A DNA stretch of 64,000 bases from Peribacillus frigoritolerans (GCA_030562215.1 JAUPFL010000001.1:1538501-1602500), one strand, 5' to 3'. Counted from the stretch's first letter, positions 8,482 through 18,209 are shown. Program-made: numbers and translations. The notes: generated by a model not told the origin, from the sequence alone.

Positions 8482-9664
8482 GAACGTACTTTGATTACAA
8501 TGCAACAACCCCTATAGATGAGAGTGTAGCAAAGGCTATGTCAAAAGAAGCATTTGAATTGTTCGGTAATCCGTCAAGCAACCATCAGTATGGAGGTAGT
8601 TCCAAGAAGAAGATAGAGAAGTCTCGTGAAGAAATCGCAGCCCTTATTGGAGCGAAACCAAATGAAATATATTTTACATCGGGAGGTTCGGAAGCTAATA
8701 ACTGGGTTTTAAAAGGATGGATTGAACAATTTCGATTTGATCCCATTCATGTAATTACATCGATGATTGAACATCCTTCTGTATTAGAAGTATGCAAATA
8801 CTTAGAAAGGTATTTCAACGCTGAAATCACTTATTTGGAAGTGGATAAAAATGGATTTGTGTCCGTGGATGATCTTGAACGCTCAATTCTCCCGCACACC
8901 CGAATCATCTCACTAATGATGTCAAATAATGAGATTGGAAGCATTCAGCCCATACAGGAATGCGCGAGTATTGCTAAGCGCTACGGTATCTTTTTTCATA
9001 CCGATGCCGTTCAGGCTGTTGGAAGAATACGTATTAATATTGAAGAATTAGGGGTAGATGCCCTTTCATTCTCTGGGCATAAATTTTACGGTCCAAAAGG
9101 AATTGGGGACTTTTTTTAAAAGAATCACGCGCACTTGAACCACTCCTTCATGGAGGATCTCAAGAGAATGGATTGCGTAGTGGAACGGAAAATGTGATTT
9201 CCATTGTTGGCTTGGGAGAAGCAAGTGCAAAAATACGTCAGGAGTTTAAAGAAGATTATGAAAGGATACAGGCATATAAAAATCTTCTTTTAAAGCAGCT
9301 CATAGAGCGGATTCCTTACACTTGCATTAACGGCTCAACTGATCAAGAGCATGTCTTGAATAATACTGTAAATATTAGTTTTGAAAATGTCAGGGGAGAA
9401 GCAGTTGCTGCTCTTTTGAATCAGATTTATGGTATTGCTGTTTCAGTAGGATCGGCATGTAGTTCGAACAAACAAGCTTCTTTGTCACATGTGCTGACCG
9501 CCATTGGATTATCAGAAGCACAAATCCGCTCATCGATCCGAATCAGTATTGGAAAATATACACAAAAAGATGATGTGTTTTTCCTGATTAATGCATTAGA
9601 GCATGTCGTTTCAAAGCTTCGTCGGATGATTCCTATTGAGCAGAACAATTTTGTACAACTCTAA
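8475..9664 (+). CDS. NifS/IscS-like cysteine desulfurase, frameshifted
   Basis: PLP enzyme that takes sulfur from cysteine as an enzyme persulfide. FDYNATTPID, FTSGGSEANNW, FHTDAVQAVG, the PLP lysine in SFSGHKFYGPKG and the catalytic loop SVGSACSSNKQ are all present. The frame breaks in the T run at 9111-9117; in the next frame it continues LKESRALEPLLHGGSQENGL and LRSGTEN. Full length is near the normal 390 residues. Its start overlaps the iscU-like gene and an ACP gene follows within 15 bases. No other Fe-S assembly gene is nearby. Confidence 0.88.
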
Positions 9665-9678
9665 CATGAGGTGAGGAT

Positions 9679-9975
9679 ATGCAAGCAAATAAGGTGCTAA
9701 CCATTGAAGATATTTCGTATGTGATAAAACAGAAAGTAATTATTGAGAATTTGGAATTAACAGGGATTACAGCGGGCGATATTCAAGATACAGAGCCTAT
9801 TTTTGGAGAAGGACTGGGTCTTGAATCAGTCGATACGTTTTATATCGTTAAAGGAATCGAAAAGGAGTTCGGGATGAAAGTAGATATTAAAAAAATCAAT
9901 TCTTTGAGAAAGCATTTTTATTCGGTTGCCACATTAGCTCAATACGTACTTTCACATCTTCAACAGACAAAGTAG
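9679..9975 (+). CDS. Free-standing acyl carrier protein
   Basis: A 98-residue ACP. The phosphopantetheine site is in FGEGLGLESVDTF, with Ser50 as the expected attachment point. The downstream helix III (LRKHFYSVATLAQYVLSHL) fits the fold. The ATG follows TGAGGTGAGGAT and lies 14 bases after the desulfurase stop. It sits directly before the fatty acyl-AMP ligase, its probable loading enzyme, and would be activated by the Sfp-type transferase at 2122. Confidence 0.85.
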   Translation: MQANKVLTIEDISYVIKQKVIIENLELTGITAGDIQDTEPIFGEGLGLESVDTFYIVKGIEKEFGMKVDIKKINSLRKHFYSVATLAQYVLSHLQQTK

Positions 9976-9997
9976 GAAAAGGTGGAGGAAATAATAC

Positions 9998-11776
9998 ATG
10001 ACAATAGTAAATATAGCTGAACAACATTCAAATCTTGTCAATTTACTGCAGTACCGTGCATTATATGATCCACATTCGTTAATGTATACATACTTAGATG
10101 ACACTGGAAAGGTAGAAAGAACGTTTACCATTGCTGATTTGGACAGAAAAGCTCGTGCTATTGCCTCAACGTTGCTTGAGATGGGAAAGCCAGGGGATCA
10201 CGTTCTTCTTCTTTATCCATCAGGTCTCGATTTTGTTGCAGCATTCTTTGGATGTCTATATGCAGGAATGATTGCTGTACCTACTTCGTTGCCTCATTTT
10301 CGTCGTCCTTCGGAAAGAATTCAAGCGATTGTTGCTGACTCTCAGGCTTCTATTGCTTTAACTACTTCTAAAATATCCGACGAAATCAAGAAGAATTCAT
10401 CTATACTACCTTATCTATCCATCTTGAGATTTAAGGCAACAGATCTTATTTCAGATATTTCAGCTAACGAATTTCAGGAAAAAGAGATTTCTGCTGACAT
10501 GATTGCTTTCCAGCAGTATACATCAGGTTCTACTTCAAAGCCAAAGGGCGTGATGGTTACTCATCGTAATTTGCTACATAATCTTTTTCTGATGGAACAA
10601 AACTTTAAACTTTCTTCTGAAACTAAAGCGGTGAGCTGGCTTCCAGCTTTTCATGATATGGGCTTGATTGGAAAAATTCTTTTGACACCTTATTTGGGTA
10701 GTCAGCTTGTTATGATGTCTCCAGTTAGCTTTATGCAACGTCCACTAAAGTGGCTACAAACAATTTCAAAATACGGTGCAACTTACAGTGGGGGTCCTAA
10801 TTTTGCTTACGAATTATGTGTTCAGAAGTTTAAACCTGAGCAGGTGACTGATTTGGATTTGAGTAGTTGGCGTGTAGCTCTAAATGGTGCGGAACCGATC
10901 CGTTTAGAAACTCTAAGAAAGTTTGCGGAGTGTTATGCTCCTTATGGTTTTAGGGAAGAAAGCATCATGCCTGGGTATGGATTGGCGGAAGGTACTTTGT
11001 ATGTATCTGCTTGTAGCAGGGATTATTTTCCGATTACGTTATTCGTCGATGCTGTAAAGTTAGAACAAAATCAAGTGAAGGTTGTTTCAGAAACAACAGA
11101 GGAAGCACGTGCGTTGATTGGCTGTGGTCACGTTTATACCGGACAAAAGGTAGCGATTGTTGATCCAGAAACATTGGTTAACTGTACTGATTTGCAAGTC
11201 GGTGAGATTTGGGTGTCTGGACCAAGTATATGCAAAGGATACTGGAACAATCCAGAGAAAACTGCTGAAACTTTTGAGGCTTACATCAAAGATACAGGAG
11301 AAGGCCCATTTTTACGAACAGGTGATTCAGGATTTATTATGGATGGAGAACTATTTGTGACGGGTAGAATGAAAGATTTGATTATCATTCGAGGACGTAA
11401 TCACTATCCGCAGGATATTGAATTAACTGTTCAAAAGAGCAGCCCGGCTATTCGAGATGAATATGTAGCAGCGTTCTCGGTAGAGGTTGATGGAGAAGAA
11501 CGATTAGTGGTAGTTGCTGAACTGAATCGTGACTACCGTCCAAGAGGCAAAAATGAAAATTTAGAGGATCAGAATGAGTCGGATGAGGCGGTTCTTTTGA
11601 AAAAAGTTGCTACTGAAGTACGCAAGAAAGTTGTGGAAGTACATGAAATTCAACTTTATAAACTCATACTGATTAAAACTGGTACAATTTCTAAGACTTC
11701 TAGTGGTAAGATACAGCGGCATGCTTCAAAAATAAAGTATCTAGAAAACAATTTTGAAGCCTATGGATGTTTCTAA
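9998..11776 (+). CDS. Fatty acyl-AMP ligase (FAAL-type)
   Basis: Intact 592-residue adenylating enzyme that activates a fatty acid as acyl-AMP and loads it onto an ACP. Motifs in order: QQYTSGSTSKPKGVMVTH (about residue 173), VSWLPAFHDMGLIG, PGYGLAEGTLYVS, GDSGFIMDGELFVTGRMKDL, IRGRNHYPQDIE and the C-terminal lysine region TSSGKIQRH. The AFHDMGLIG and IRGRNHYPQDIE wording is that of long-chain FAALs rather than acyl-CoA synthetases. GGTGGAGG precedes the ATG. With the ACP upstream and the KS downstream, it probably supplies the lipid starter. Confidence 0.9.
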   Translation: MTIVNIAEQHSNLVNLLQYRALYDPHSLMYTYLDDTGKVERTFTIADLDRKARAIASTLLEMGKPGDHVLLLYPSGLDFVAAFFGCLYAGMIAVPTSLPHFRRPSERIQAIVADSQASIALTTSKISDEIKKNSSILPYLSILRFKATDLISDISANEFQEKEISADMIAFQQYTSGSTSKPKGVMVTHRNLLHNLFLMEQNFKLSSETKAVSWLPAFHDMGLIGKILLTPYLGSQLVMMSPVSFMQRPLKWLQTISKYGATYSGGPNFAYELCVQKFKPEQVTDLDLSSWRVALNGAEPIRLETLRKFAECYAPYGFREESIMPGYGLAEGTLYVSACSRDYFPITLFVDAVKLEQNQVKVVSETTEEARALIGCGHVYTGQKVAIVDPETLVNCTDLQVGEIWVSGPSICKGYWNNPEKTAETFEAYIKDTGEGPFLRTGDSGFIMDGELFVTGRMKDLIIIRGRNHYPQDIELTVQKSSPAIRDEYVAAFSVEVDGEERLVVVAELNRDYRPRGKNENLEDQNESDEAVLLKKVATEVRKKVVEVHEIQLYKLILIKTGTISKTSSGKIQRHASKIKYLENNFEAYGCF

Positions 11777-11791
11777 TCTAAAAACACAGGT

Positions 11792-14344
11792 ATGAAAGGT
11801 AAACAAATGAGTCTAAATGTACGTACTTCATCAGATATAAAGAAATGGCTAATTGAAGAAATTGCTGCTCGATTGGAACTAGTTCCAGAGGAGATCGAGA
11901 CAGGGGAACCATTCATTAATTTTGGTTTGGATTCTGCGGAAGCGGTCATGTTGTCTGGAGACTTGGCAGAATGGTTAGGTCAAGAAGTTTCACCGACAAT
12001 TTTCTGGGATTTTCCTTGCATTGAGGAATTAGCAATTTCATTGTCAAATGGTGATAATGAAGATTGCAAAATTAATTTTACCGCCGATAAAAAAGTACAA
12101 ATATCAAAAGAACCGATTGCAATTGTAGGCATTGGTTGCCGATTTCCTAGAGCAAAAAATCCTAGAGAGTTTTGGGATTTGTTGAAGGAAGGTAAGGATG
12201 CGATTTCAGATTTCCCGATTGAACGTTTGAAGCTGATTAATCAGTATAAGGGAGAACATTTTGGGATACGTAGAGGGGGATATGTAGAGAATATTGAGCT
12301 TTTTGATTACTCTTTTTTAAGATTACTAAAAGGGAAGCGACTAGAATGGATCCACAGCAACGTATGCTGTTGGAAGTAACGTGGGAGGCTTTCGAAGACG
12401 CGGGCATTAATCCTGAGAAAATACGTGGGACGAAGACAGGTGTATTTATTGGAACCTCCAACAGTGATTATGGACGTATGCAAATCACTCAATCGCAAGA
12501 TCCTCATATTTATGCGGTTACTGGTACAGCATTAAGTATTGCTGCCAACAGGATATCATATTTTTTGATCTTCATGGTCCGAGTATGGCAATTGATACTG
12601 CTTGTTCATCTTCTCTTGTTGCCATTCATTATGCCTGCCAGAGCATTTGGCAAGGAGATTCAACATTGGCTGTTGTCGGTGGTGCTAATCTCATTTTATC
12701 TCCGGAGATTACGTCCAGTTTTGCGAATGCAGGTATGCTTGCAGGTGATGACTGTTGTAAAACATTTGATGCTCGAGCAGATGGCTATGTTCGCGGAGAA
12801 GGAGTAGGAGTGGTAATTCTTAAGTCGTTCTCCCAAGCTATATGTGATGAAGATGACATTTACGCAGTCATTCATGGAAGTGCTGTGAATCAGGATGGAC
12901 GCACAAACGGCTTAACAGCACCGAATCAACAATCACAGGAAGAAGTACTTTTAGCTGCTTATAAAAATGCTGGGATCTCACCTACAGATGTTGATTATAT
13001 CGAGGCACATGGGACTGGTACATATCTTGGTGATCCTATCGAAGCAAAAGCGTTAGGAAAAGTGTTGAGCCAAGGTAGAAATGCTGAAAATTACTGTTGT
13101 CTAGGTTCGGTGAAGACAAATATTGGGCATTTAGAATCTGCTGCTGGTATTGCGGGACTCATTAAGGTAGCTCTTTCCATTAAACATAAACAGATTCCTC
13201 CACACTTGAACTTTGCTGAACCGAATCCAAACATTCCATTTGAAGAACTTTTATTAAAAGTTCCAACAAAGTTACAATCGTGGCCTGATGTAAATAAAAA
13301 CATAGCAGGGATAAGTTCATTTGGTTTTGGTGGAACCAATGCCCATGTGGTGTTGGGAGGGGTTTTCCAGGTAATAGCTGCACGTTTTTGGATCAGACAA
13401 CCTCTGACCAACCTGTGTTATTTCCTCTTTCAGCTAAAGGAAGGGATGCGCTCGTGACTATTGCTAGTCGAATGCGTGACTATCTGTTGTATTCTTCGGC
13501 GGAGGAAGAGCGATTGGAGGATATTAGCAGCACACTTATTCATCAAAGAAAGCATCATGAGACTCGGTTGGCTGTTGTCGGGAGAAGCAAAGAAGAAGTT
13601 GCTAAGAAGCTCGAAGAATACGTGAAAAACAAAATGATAGAAAATTTAGATAACAGCAAAGAGGTAGTGTTTGTTTTTCCAACCCAGATGCCTATTTGGT
13701 CACAGGACAAAGACTTTTGGATTTTACAAGAAGCAGTTTTTCGTGAATCATTGATAGAAACAGACCGTCTCATACAAAAGCAGGTTGGCTATTCAATATG
13801 GAATCAGTTATTTGTAAATCGAAACACTACATGGGAGGGTTCATCAGAACAACTAAAGTTCACACTGTTTGCACTACAAGTAGCTTTAGTGGATTTATGG
13901 AATTACTGGGGTATAAATCCAGTATCTTTTATAGGAATCGGCTTAGGAGAAATCAGTGGTTCCTACGCAACTGGATTGTTGACGCTACAGGAGGCAATTC
14001 ATAGGGTACTATCTATGGATGATAGGGCCGTACATTCAGATTATGTTAGCCTTAGCGTTGAACAACAATTGCAGACATGGGTTAGTAAAAGGGATGCCAT
14101 TTACTTGGAAATTTCACCAGAACCTCTATTGGATCAGGAAAATATGGTAGATAGACTAGAAGGGAAATCAGCGCTTCTCCTGCGATGCTCCTTTCAAGAT
14201 AAAACGGTTATGTTGGAGAGTTTAGGTCACCTTTACACAAGGGGATATCCGATAGAAACAATTTCGCTCAATCAAAAAAGGAGAGCAAATGTTCATCTGC
14301 CTGAGTATGCGTGGCAGAGTACGAAATGTTGGTTTGGAATCTAG
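11792..14344 (+). CDS. Polyketide synthase: ACP-KS-degenerate AT, three frameshifts
   Basis: Starts at ATG 11792, or at 11807, which has the better AAAGG site. An N-terminal carrier domain has FGLDSAEAV (Ser48). The ketosynthase begins at EPIAIVGIGCRFP and retains DTACSSSL (active Cys), EAHGTGTYLGDP and KTNIGHLESAAG (both His). After the KS, an acyltransferase-like part has FIGIGLGEISGSYATG where GHSxGE is expected, and about 120 residues of the AT core are absent before the usual post-AT end VHLPEYAWQ. Frames break at T runs 12313-12318 and 12561-12566 and at G runs near 13355-13362. Ketosynthase activity is likely; acyltransferase activity is not. Confidence 0.88.
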
Positions 14345-14367
14345 ATGGATTGAGGAGTATAACGATT

Positions 14368-15462
14368 ATGATGAAAAAGATAGATATCCTAGTTATTGGA
14401 GCGGGGCAAGCTGGATTATCTTTGGGATATTATTTGCAACAACAAAATGTGTCCTTTCTCTTAATTGACAGCAGTCAAAATATTGGTGATATTTGGCGTT
14501 ATCGCTATGACTCACTTGTGTTATATACACCGAGATTTTACAGTGCCTTACCCGGATTACGCATTTCTGGCGATCAGTGGGACTATCCTACGAAGGATGA
14601 GATTGCGGATTATTTAGCAGATTATCAAAGACATTTTTCCATTCCAGTTTCTTTAAACACAAATTTATACAGAATGAAAAAAACAGCAACCGGATTTTTG
14701 GTTGAAACCAGCCAAGGGGAGTTTGAAGCTCAAAAAGTAGTCATTGCGACAGGTCCATTCCAAAATCCCTATATTCCCAGTATAGCTGAAAATTTATCAA
14801 ACGAAATTTATCAGATTCACACGTCTTCATATCATAATCCTTCGCAGTTACCTGAAGGTCCGGTGTTAGTTATTGGAGGAGGTAGCTCAGGTGGGCAGAT
14901 TGCTGTAGAATGCTCAAAAGATCGTGAAGTTTATCTTGCTATTAGTTCTAAGATTAATTATTTGCCGTATAAGTTTTTAGGAAGAAGTTTATTTTGGTGG
15001 TATGATAAATTAGGTTTGTTAAAAAAGGGGCCTGAAACAATATTAGGTAAGAGAATGAAAGGAAAACCTGATCCTATGTATGGGTTTATACTCAAAAAAC
15101 TAGTCAAATCAGGCGCTATTAAAGTAAAGCCTCGCGCAATAGAAGCGATGAATGATGAAGTGGAATTTGCTGATCAAACAAAATTGAAAATCAAAACTAT
15201 CGTCTGGGCCACGGGATTCATATCAGATTACAGTTGGGTTGAAATCCCAGAACTGTTTGACTATGATGGGAAGGTTATTCAAGATAGAGGAATAAGTAAT
15301 GTTCCTGGGTTGTATTTTCTGGGATTGCCTTGGCAGACTTCCCGCGGCTCTGGTTTGATTGGATGGGTTGGCCGGGATGCAAAGTTTATAAGTGAACAAG
15401 TAGTAAGTTCTCATGCACAACAGGTTCAGATCAAAAAAGAAGAGACTTTTTCAGCTATGTAG
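14368..15462 (+). CDS. FAD/NADPH-dependent monooxygenase-like oxidoreductase
   Basis: Intact flavoprotein of the CzcO/flavin-monooxygenase group. The FAD Rossmann motif VIGAGQAGLSLGYYL is near residue 10, the NADPH motif VIGGGSSGGQIAVE near residue 169, and the conserved IVWATGF appears in the C-terminal third. The start at 14368 (ATGATG) follows TGAGGAG; longer in-frame starts overlap the PKS end and are unlikely. As the last gene of the operon it probably oxidises the product (N-, S- or Baeyer-Villiger-type); the exact chemistry is not readable from sequence. Confidence 0.8.
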   Translation: MMKKIDILVIGAGQAGLSLGYYLQQQNVSFLLIDSSQNIGDIWRYRYDSLVLYTPRFYSALPGLRISGDQWDYPTKDEIADYLADYQRHFSIPVSLNTNLYRMKKTATGFLVETSQGEFEAQKVVIATGPFQNPYIPSIAENLSNEIYQIHTSSYHNPSQLPEGPVLVIGGGSSGGQIAVECSKDREVYLAISSKINYLPYKFLGRSLFWWYDKLGLLKKGPETILGKRMKGKPDPMYGFILKKLVKSGAIKVKPRAIEAMNDEVEFADQTKLKIKTIVWATGFISDYSWVEIPELFDYDGKVIQDRGISNVPGLYFLGLPWQTSRGSGLIGWVGRDAKFISEQVVSSHAQQVQIKKEETFSAM

Positions 15463-15560
15463 ATTAGTTTTATAGACGGTGTTGCAAAACGTATAATTTT
15501 TTGTTATTCCTTAAAGTTGTTGTTACTGGATATCCAGATAGCACAAAACATTATTAATAA

Positions 15561-16423
15561 GGTTCTGGTGCAAATACTTCAGGAGAGGTATAAAGAGGCG
15601 AAAAGTTTCTTAGTGGAATCTATTTTATGCTGGAAGGCCGAATAGTTGATGAATGAGGTTTACTTGATTTCGGACAGACTTCTCCCCTTGGAGGGTTTGT
15701 CCTTTTTCATCATATGCACAGCTTCTACTCCTGCAAGAATTTGTTTGGCAGTTCGAAAGGACTTTAATCCTAACATGGAACGAACTCGCTTTTTAATGAA
15801 GCGATTATCTTGTTCTACGATGTTATTAAGATATTTTATTTTTCTTATTTGGATGCCTAAAGGCATCTTTTTCTCCTTCTTCAGCTCTTCAATCGCCACA
15901 GGATAGGCGGGATTCCTATCAACGGTTATCACACGAGGTATTGAAACATGAAAAGACCGCAAGGCTTTCTTAAAGAATCGCTTTGCAGCCTTGGGGTCTC
16001 TTGTTTTATTTAGATAAAAATCAATGGTATTTCCTTCTGAATCAACTGCAAGATACAGATACATCCACTGTCCTTTGACTTTGATATAGGTCTCATCCAC
16101 TCGCCAAGAATCGTTGGTTTTCTTAAGATGACGACGAACTCTCTTGTCCAGCTCAGGACCATATTGATGAACCCAACGCATGATGGTTGTGTGAGCAATA
16201 GAGAAGCCTCGTTCTTCCATCATTTCCACCAAATCACGAAAACTGAGATTGTACCGTAGATACCATCTTACCGTTAATAAAATAATGTCAGGCTGATAGT
16301 GTTTCCATTTAAACAAATTTTGCTTTTCCATACTGATCGTGCCCCTTTTTTAGAGTAATAGTATCAGTATGTCCAAGTTTTAGAGATTACTTGCAATTGT
16401 CTTGAAGTTTTTGCACCAGAACC
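15561..16423 (-). mobile_element. IS6-family insertion sequence
   Basis: An 863-bp element bounded by inverted repeats: GGTTCTGGTGCAAATACTTC at the left and its near-complement ending in TTGCACCAGAACC at the right. One transposase gene lies on the minus strand. The flanking 8 bases differ (ATTAATAA and AGTACAGT), so the target duplication expected of a single insertion is absent. That suggests later recombination or a deletion next to the element. It separates the biosynthetic operon from a truncated chromosomal gene. Confidence 0.88.
15660..16331 (-). CDS. IS6-family DDE transposase
   Basis: Intact 223-residue transposase. The DDE residues are in WRVDETYIKVKG, ITVDRNPAYP and NNIVEQDNRFIKKR, and the helix-turn-helix precedes them (LSFRDLVEMMEERGFSIAHT). 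Length and motif spacing match the IS6/IS26 group, whose members move by replicative transposition and often flank acquired DNA. Because the frame is intact, the element may be active. Confidence 0.92.
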   Translation of the reverse strand: MEKQNLFKWKHYQPDIILLTVRWYLRYNLSFRDLVEMMEERGFSIAHTTIMRWVHQYGPELDKRVRRHLKKTNDSWRVDETYIKVKGQWMYLYLAVDSEGNTIDFYLNKTRDPKAAKRFFKKALRSFHVSIPRVITVDRNPAYPVAIEELKKEKKMPLGIQIRKIKYLNNIVEQDNRFIKKRVRSMLGLKSFRTAKQILAGVEAVHMMKKDKPSKGRSLSEIK

Positions 16424-16425
16424 AG

Positions 16426-16560
16426 TACAGTGTCGTTGATAAGGAAACGAATGAATTGATCATTAGTGGTGTGTTTAAAGAATTTGGACAAGCAAGCGAT
16501 AAATATTATGAATTGAAGGATGAATACGGTCCATCCAATGTGAAGATGATATTGAAGTGA
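16426..16560 (+). pseudogene. C-terminal remnant of a gene cut by the IS
   Basis: Immediately right of the IS, a frame reads SVVDKETNELIISGVFKEFG then ends DEYGPSNVKMILK before a stop and a terminator. It has no start and no matching N-terminal part on the left of the IS. It is the tail of a chromosomal gene whose remainder was lost when the element or the island arrived. The family is not recognised. Confidence 0.55.
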
Positions 16561-16594
16561 AAAGAAGGGGACCGTAGGGTTTCCCTTCTTTTCG
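16559..16594 (+). terminator. Terminator of the truncated gene
   Basis: GAAAAGAAGGG pairs with CCCTTCTTTTC, directly at the remnant stop codon. Confidence 0.75.
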
Positions 16595-16699
16595 TATAAT
16601 GCCAGGTTGAAAATGCCCGTACAATAAATAATCGGATAAAGGAATAATCAAAGGTTTCTGAATCATATAATTAGATTAAGAGAGTTCTTAACATCCTTT

Positions 16700-16776
16700 T
16701 TTACAATATACTACAATTTTATTGTAAAGTATGGAATTTGGTGGTAATATAAAGCGCATAAATGTAAACGTTTGCA
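16700..16776 (+). promoter_or_regulatory. Sugar-operon promoter with LacI-type operator
   Basis: TTTACAAT/ATTGTAAA arms (16700-16728) overlap a possible -35 TTGTAA (16722), followed after 17 bases by TAATAT (16745-16750). TGTAAACGTTTGCA (16763-16776), a LacI-family operator core, lies at about +6, where binding would block transcription. Matching sites are at 16861 and 21261. Confidence 0.6.
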
Positions 16777-16808
16777 GTGTATTTGTGAGGAGGTGATGTA
16801 AAAGAAGT

Positions 16809-16877
16809 ATGATAGACTATGAATTTTATAGAATGAAGGGCTTTTATTTTACTAATTTTATGCAAACGTTTTCTTAA
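16809..16877 (+). CDS. Possible 22-residue leader peptide
   Basis: ATG frame MIDYEFYRMKGFYFTNFM ending TFS, rich in Phe and Tyr. GAGGAGGTGATG lies upstream but at long spacing (about 15 bases). Its 3' end overlaps the second operator. Translation is uncertain; the frame may be accidental. Confidence 0.2.
   Translation: MIDYEFYRMKGFYFTNFMQTFS
16861..16874. promoter_or_regulatory. Second LacI-type operator upstream of the binding-protein gene
   Basis: TGCAAACGTTTTCT shares the CAAACGTTT core with the sites at 16763 and 21261. It is about 98 bases from the first site, a spacing that allows looping by a LacI-family tetramer or two independent dimers. Confidence 0.5.
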
Positions 16878-16919
16878 AATTGCATGAATATTATGAGAAA
16901 AAGGGGAGAGTGGGTAAGC

Positions 16920-18209
16920 ATGAGGCGTAAAAAATGGTACGGGGGAATTCTTACTGTTTTATTAATTTTTAGTGTGATTTTGGCTGGATGCTCTTCTTCA
17001 ACTGGCGGAAACAGCGACTCAAAGGATGTCGTTACGCTGGATATATTTCAATTCAAGGTAGAATTCAAGTCGCAATTCGAGACATTGGCAAAACAATATG
17101 AAAAAGAAAATCCAAATGTGAAGATAAAGGTATCGACAGTCGGCGGCGGAAATGATTATAAATCAGCCATTACTGCAAAGTTCGCTTCAGGTGAGGAGCC
17201 GGCGGTTTTTAACATTGGCGGACCCGTGGATGTCGAACAATATAAAGATAGATTAACAGATTTAAAGGACACGAAGGCCGCTGCTGCAGCACTTGACGGT
17301 ACTTTGGATGGCGTGGAAGAGGACGGGCAAGTCCTTGGACTTCCATTTAACCAGGAAGGATACGGCTTGATTTATAACAAACGGATATTTAAAGAAGCCG
17401 GAATTAATCCTGATGAAATTACAAGTTATGAAGCCTTAGAGGCGGCTGTTAAGAAAATCGATTCACAAAAAGACAAGTTGAAAATCGATGCAGTTTTCGC
17501 TTATCCGGTCAAAGAGAAGTGGGTGACAGGAAACCATTTATCCAATGTATTCTTATCTCCGGAGTTTGATGGGAATGTGTTAGAAGCAAGCAAGGCACCA
17601 ACGGTTAAATTCACGGATGGTGATAAGTTTAAACAACTGGTCGATATCCAAAATGAATATTCCGTCCAGCCGACAGCAAGCCTCGATTACTCGCAACAAG
17701 TGGAAGAGCTGTTCTCACTTGAAAAGGTTGCGATCATACAGCAAGGTAACTGGGTGTATAACACAGTCTATGATATGGACCCTGAGTTGGCTGAAAAGGG
17801 GATTGGCATCATCCCGATTCCAAATGGAGACAATGCAGGCATGCCGGTCGGCGTACCGAACTATTGGGCAGTGAACAAGAAATCGGATGAAAAGGTACAG
17901 GAAGCAGCGAAGAAGTTCCTCGATTGGATGTATACATCCGAAGAAGGGAAAAAAGCCGTTTTGGAAGATTTTAAATTCATTCCTGCTTATGAAGGATATG
18001 ATGTAGAAAAAATTGCCGATCCAATTTCAAAAGAAATTTATAAATACTCCCAAGAAGGAAACACGATTGGGTGGGTGTTTAATGGATATCCGGTCGGTTG
18101 GAATGATGATCTTGGAGCAAGTGTCCAAAAATACGTTACTGGTAAATTGACTTGGGAGGAACTTGTCCAACAGAACATTGAAAATTGGGAGAAGATTCAT
18201 AGCAAATAA
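16920..18209 (+). CDS. Sugar ABC transporter substrate-binding lipoprotein
   Basis: Extracellular lipid-anchored receptor (COG1653 type) of a CUT1-class sugar importer. The start at ATG 16920 gives a signal peptide ending in the lipobox ILAGCSSS; the longer frame start lacks a ribosome site. The mature part shows TVGGGNDYKSAITAKFASGE, QEGYGLIYNKRIFKEAGI and WNDDLGASVQKYVTGKLTWE, typical of the family. The two permease genes follow, but no ATPase gene is present, so a shared MsmK/MsmX-type ATPase is presumably used. Confidence 0.92.
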   Translation: MRRKKWYGGILTVLLIFSVILAGCSSSTGGNSDSKDVVTLDIFQFKVEFKSQFETLAKQYEKENPNVKIKVSTVGGGNDYKSAITAKFASGEEPAVFNIGGPVDVEQYKDRLTDLKDTKAAAAALDGTLDGVEEDGQVLGLPFNQEGYGLIYNKRIFKEAGINPDEITSYEALEAAVKKIDSQKDKLKIDAVFAYPVKEKWVTGNHLSNVFLSPEFDGNVLEASKAPTVKFTDGDKFKQLVDIQNEYSVQPTASLDYSQQVEELFSLEKVAIIQQGNWVYNTVYDMDPELAEKGIGIIPIPNGDNAGMPVGVPNYWAVNKKSDEKVQEAAKKFLDWMYTSEEGKKAVLEDFKFIPAYEGYDVEKIADPISKEIYKYSQEGNTIGWVFNGYPVGWNDDLGASVQKYVTGKLTWEELVQQNIENWEKIHSK

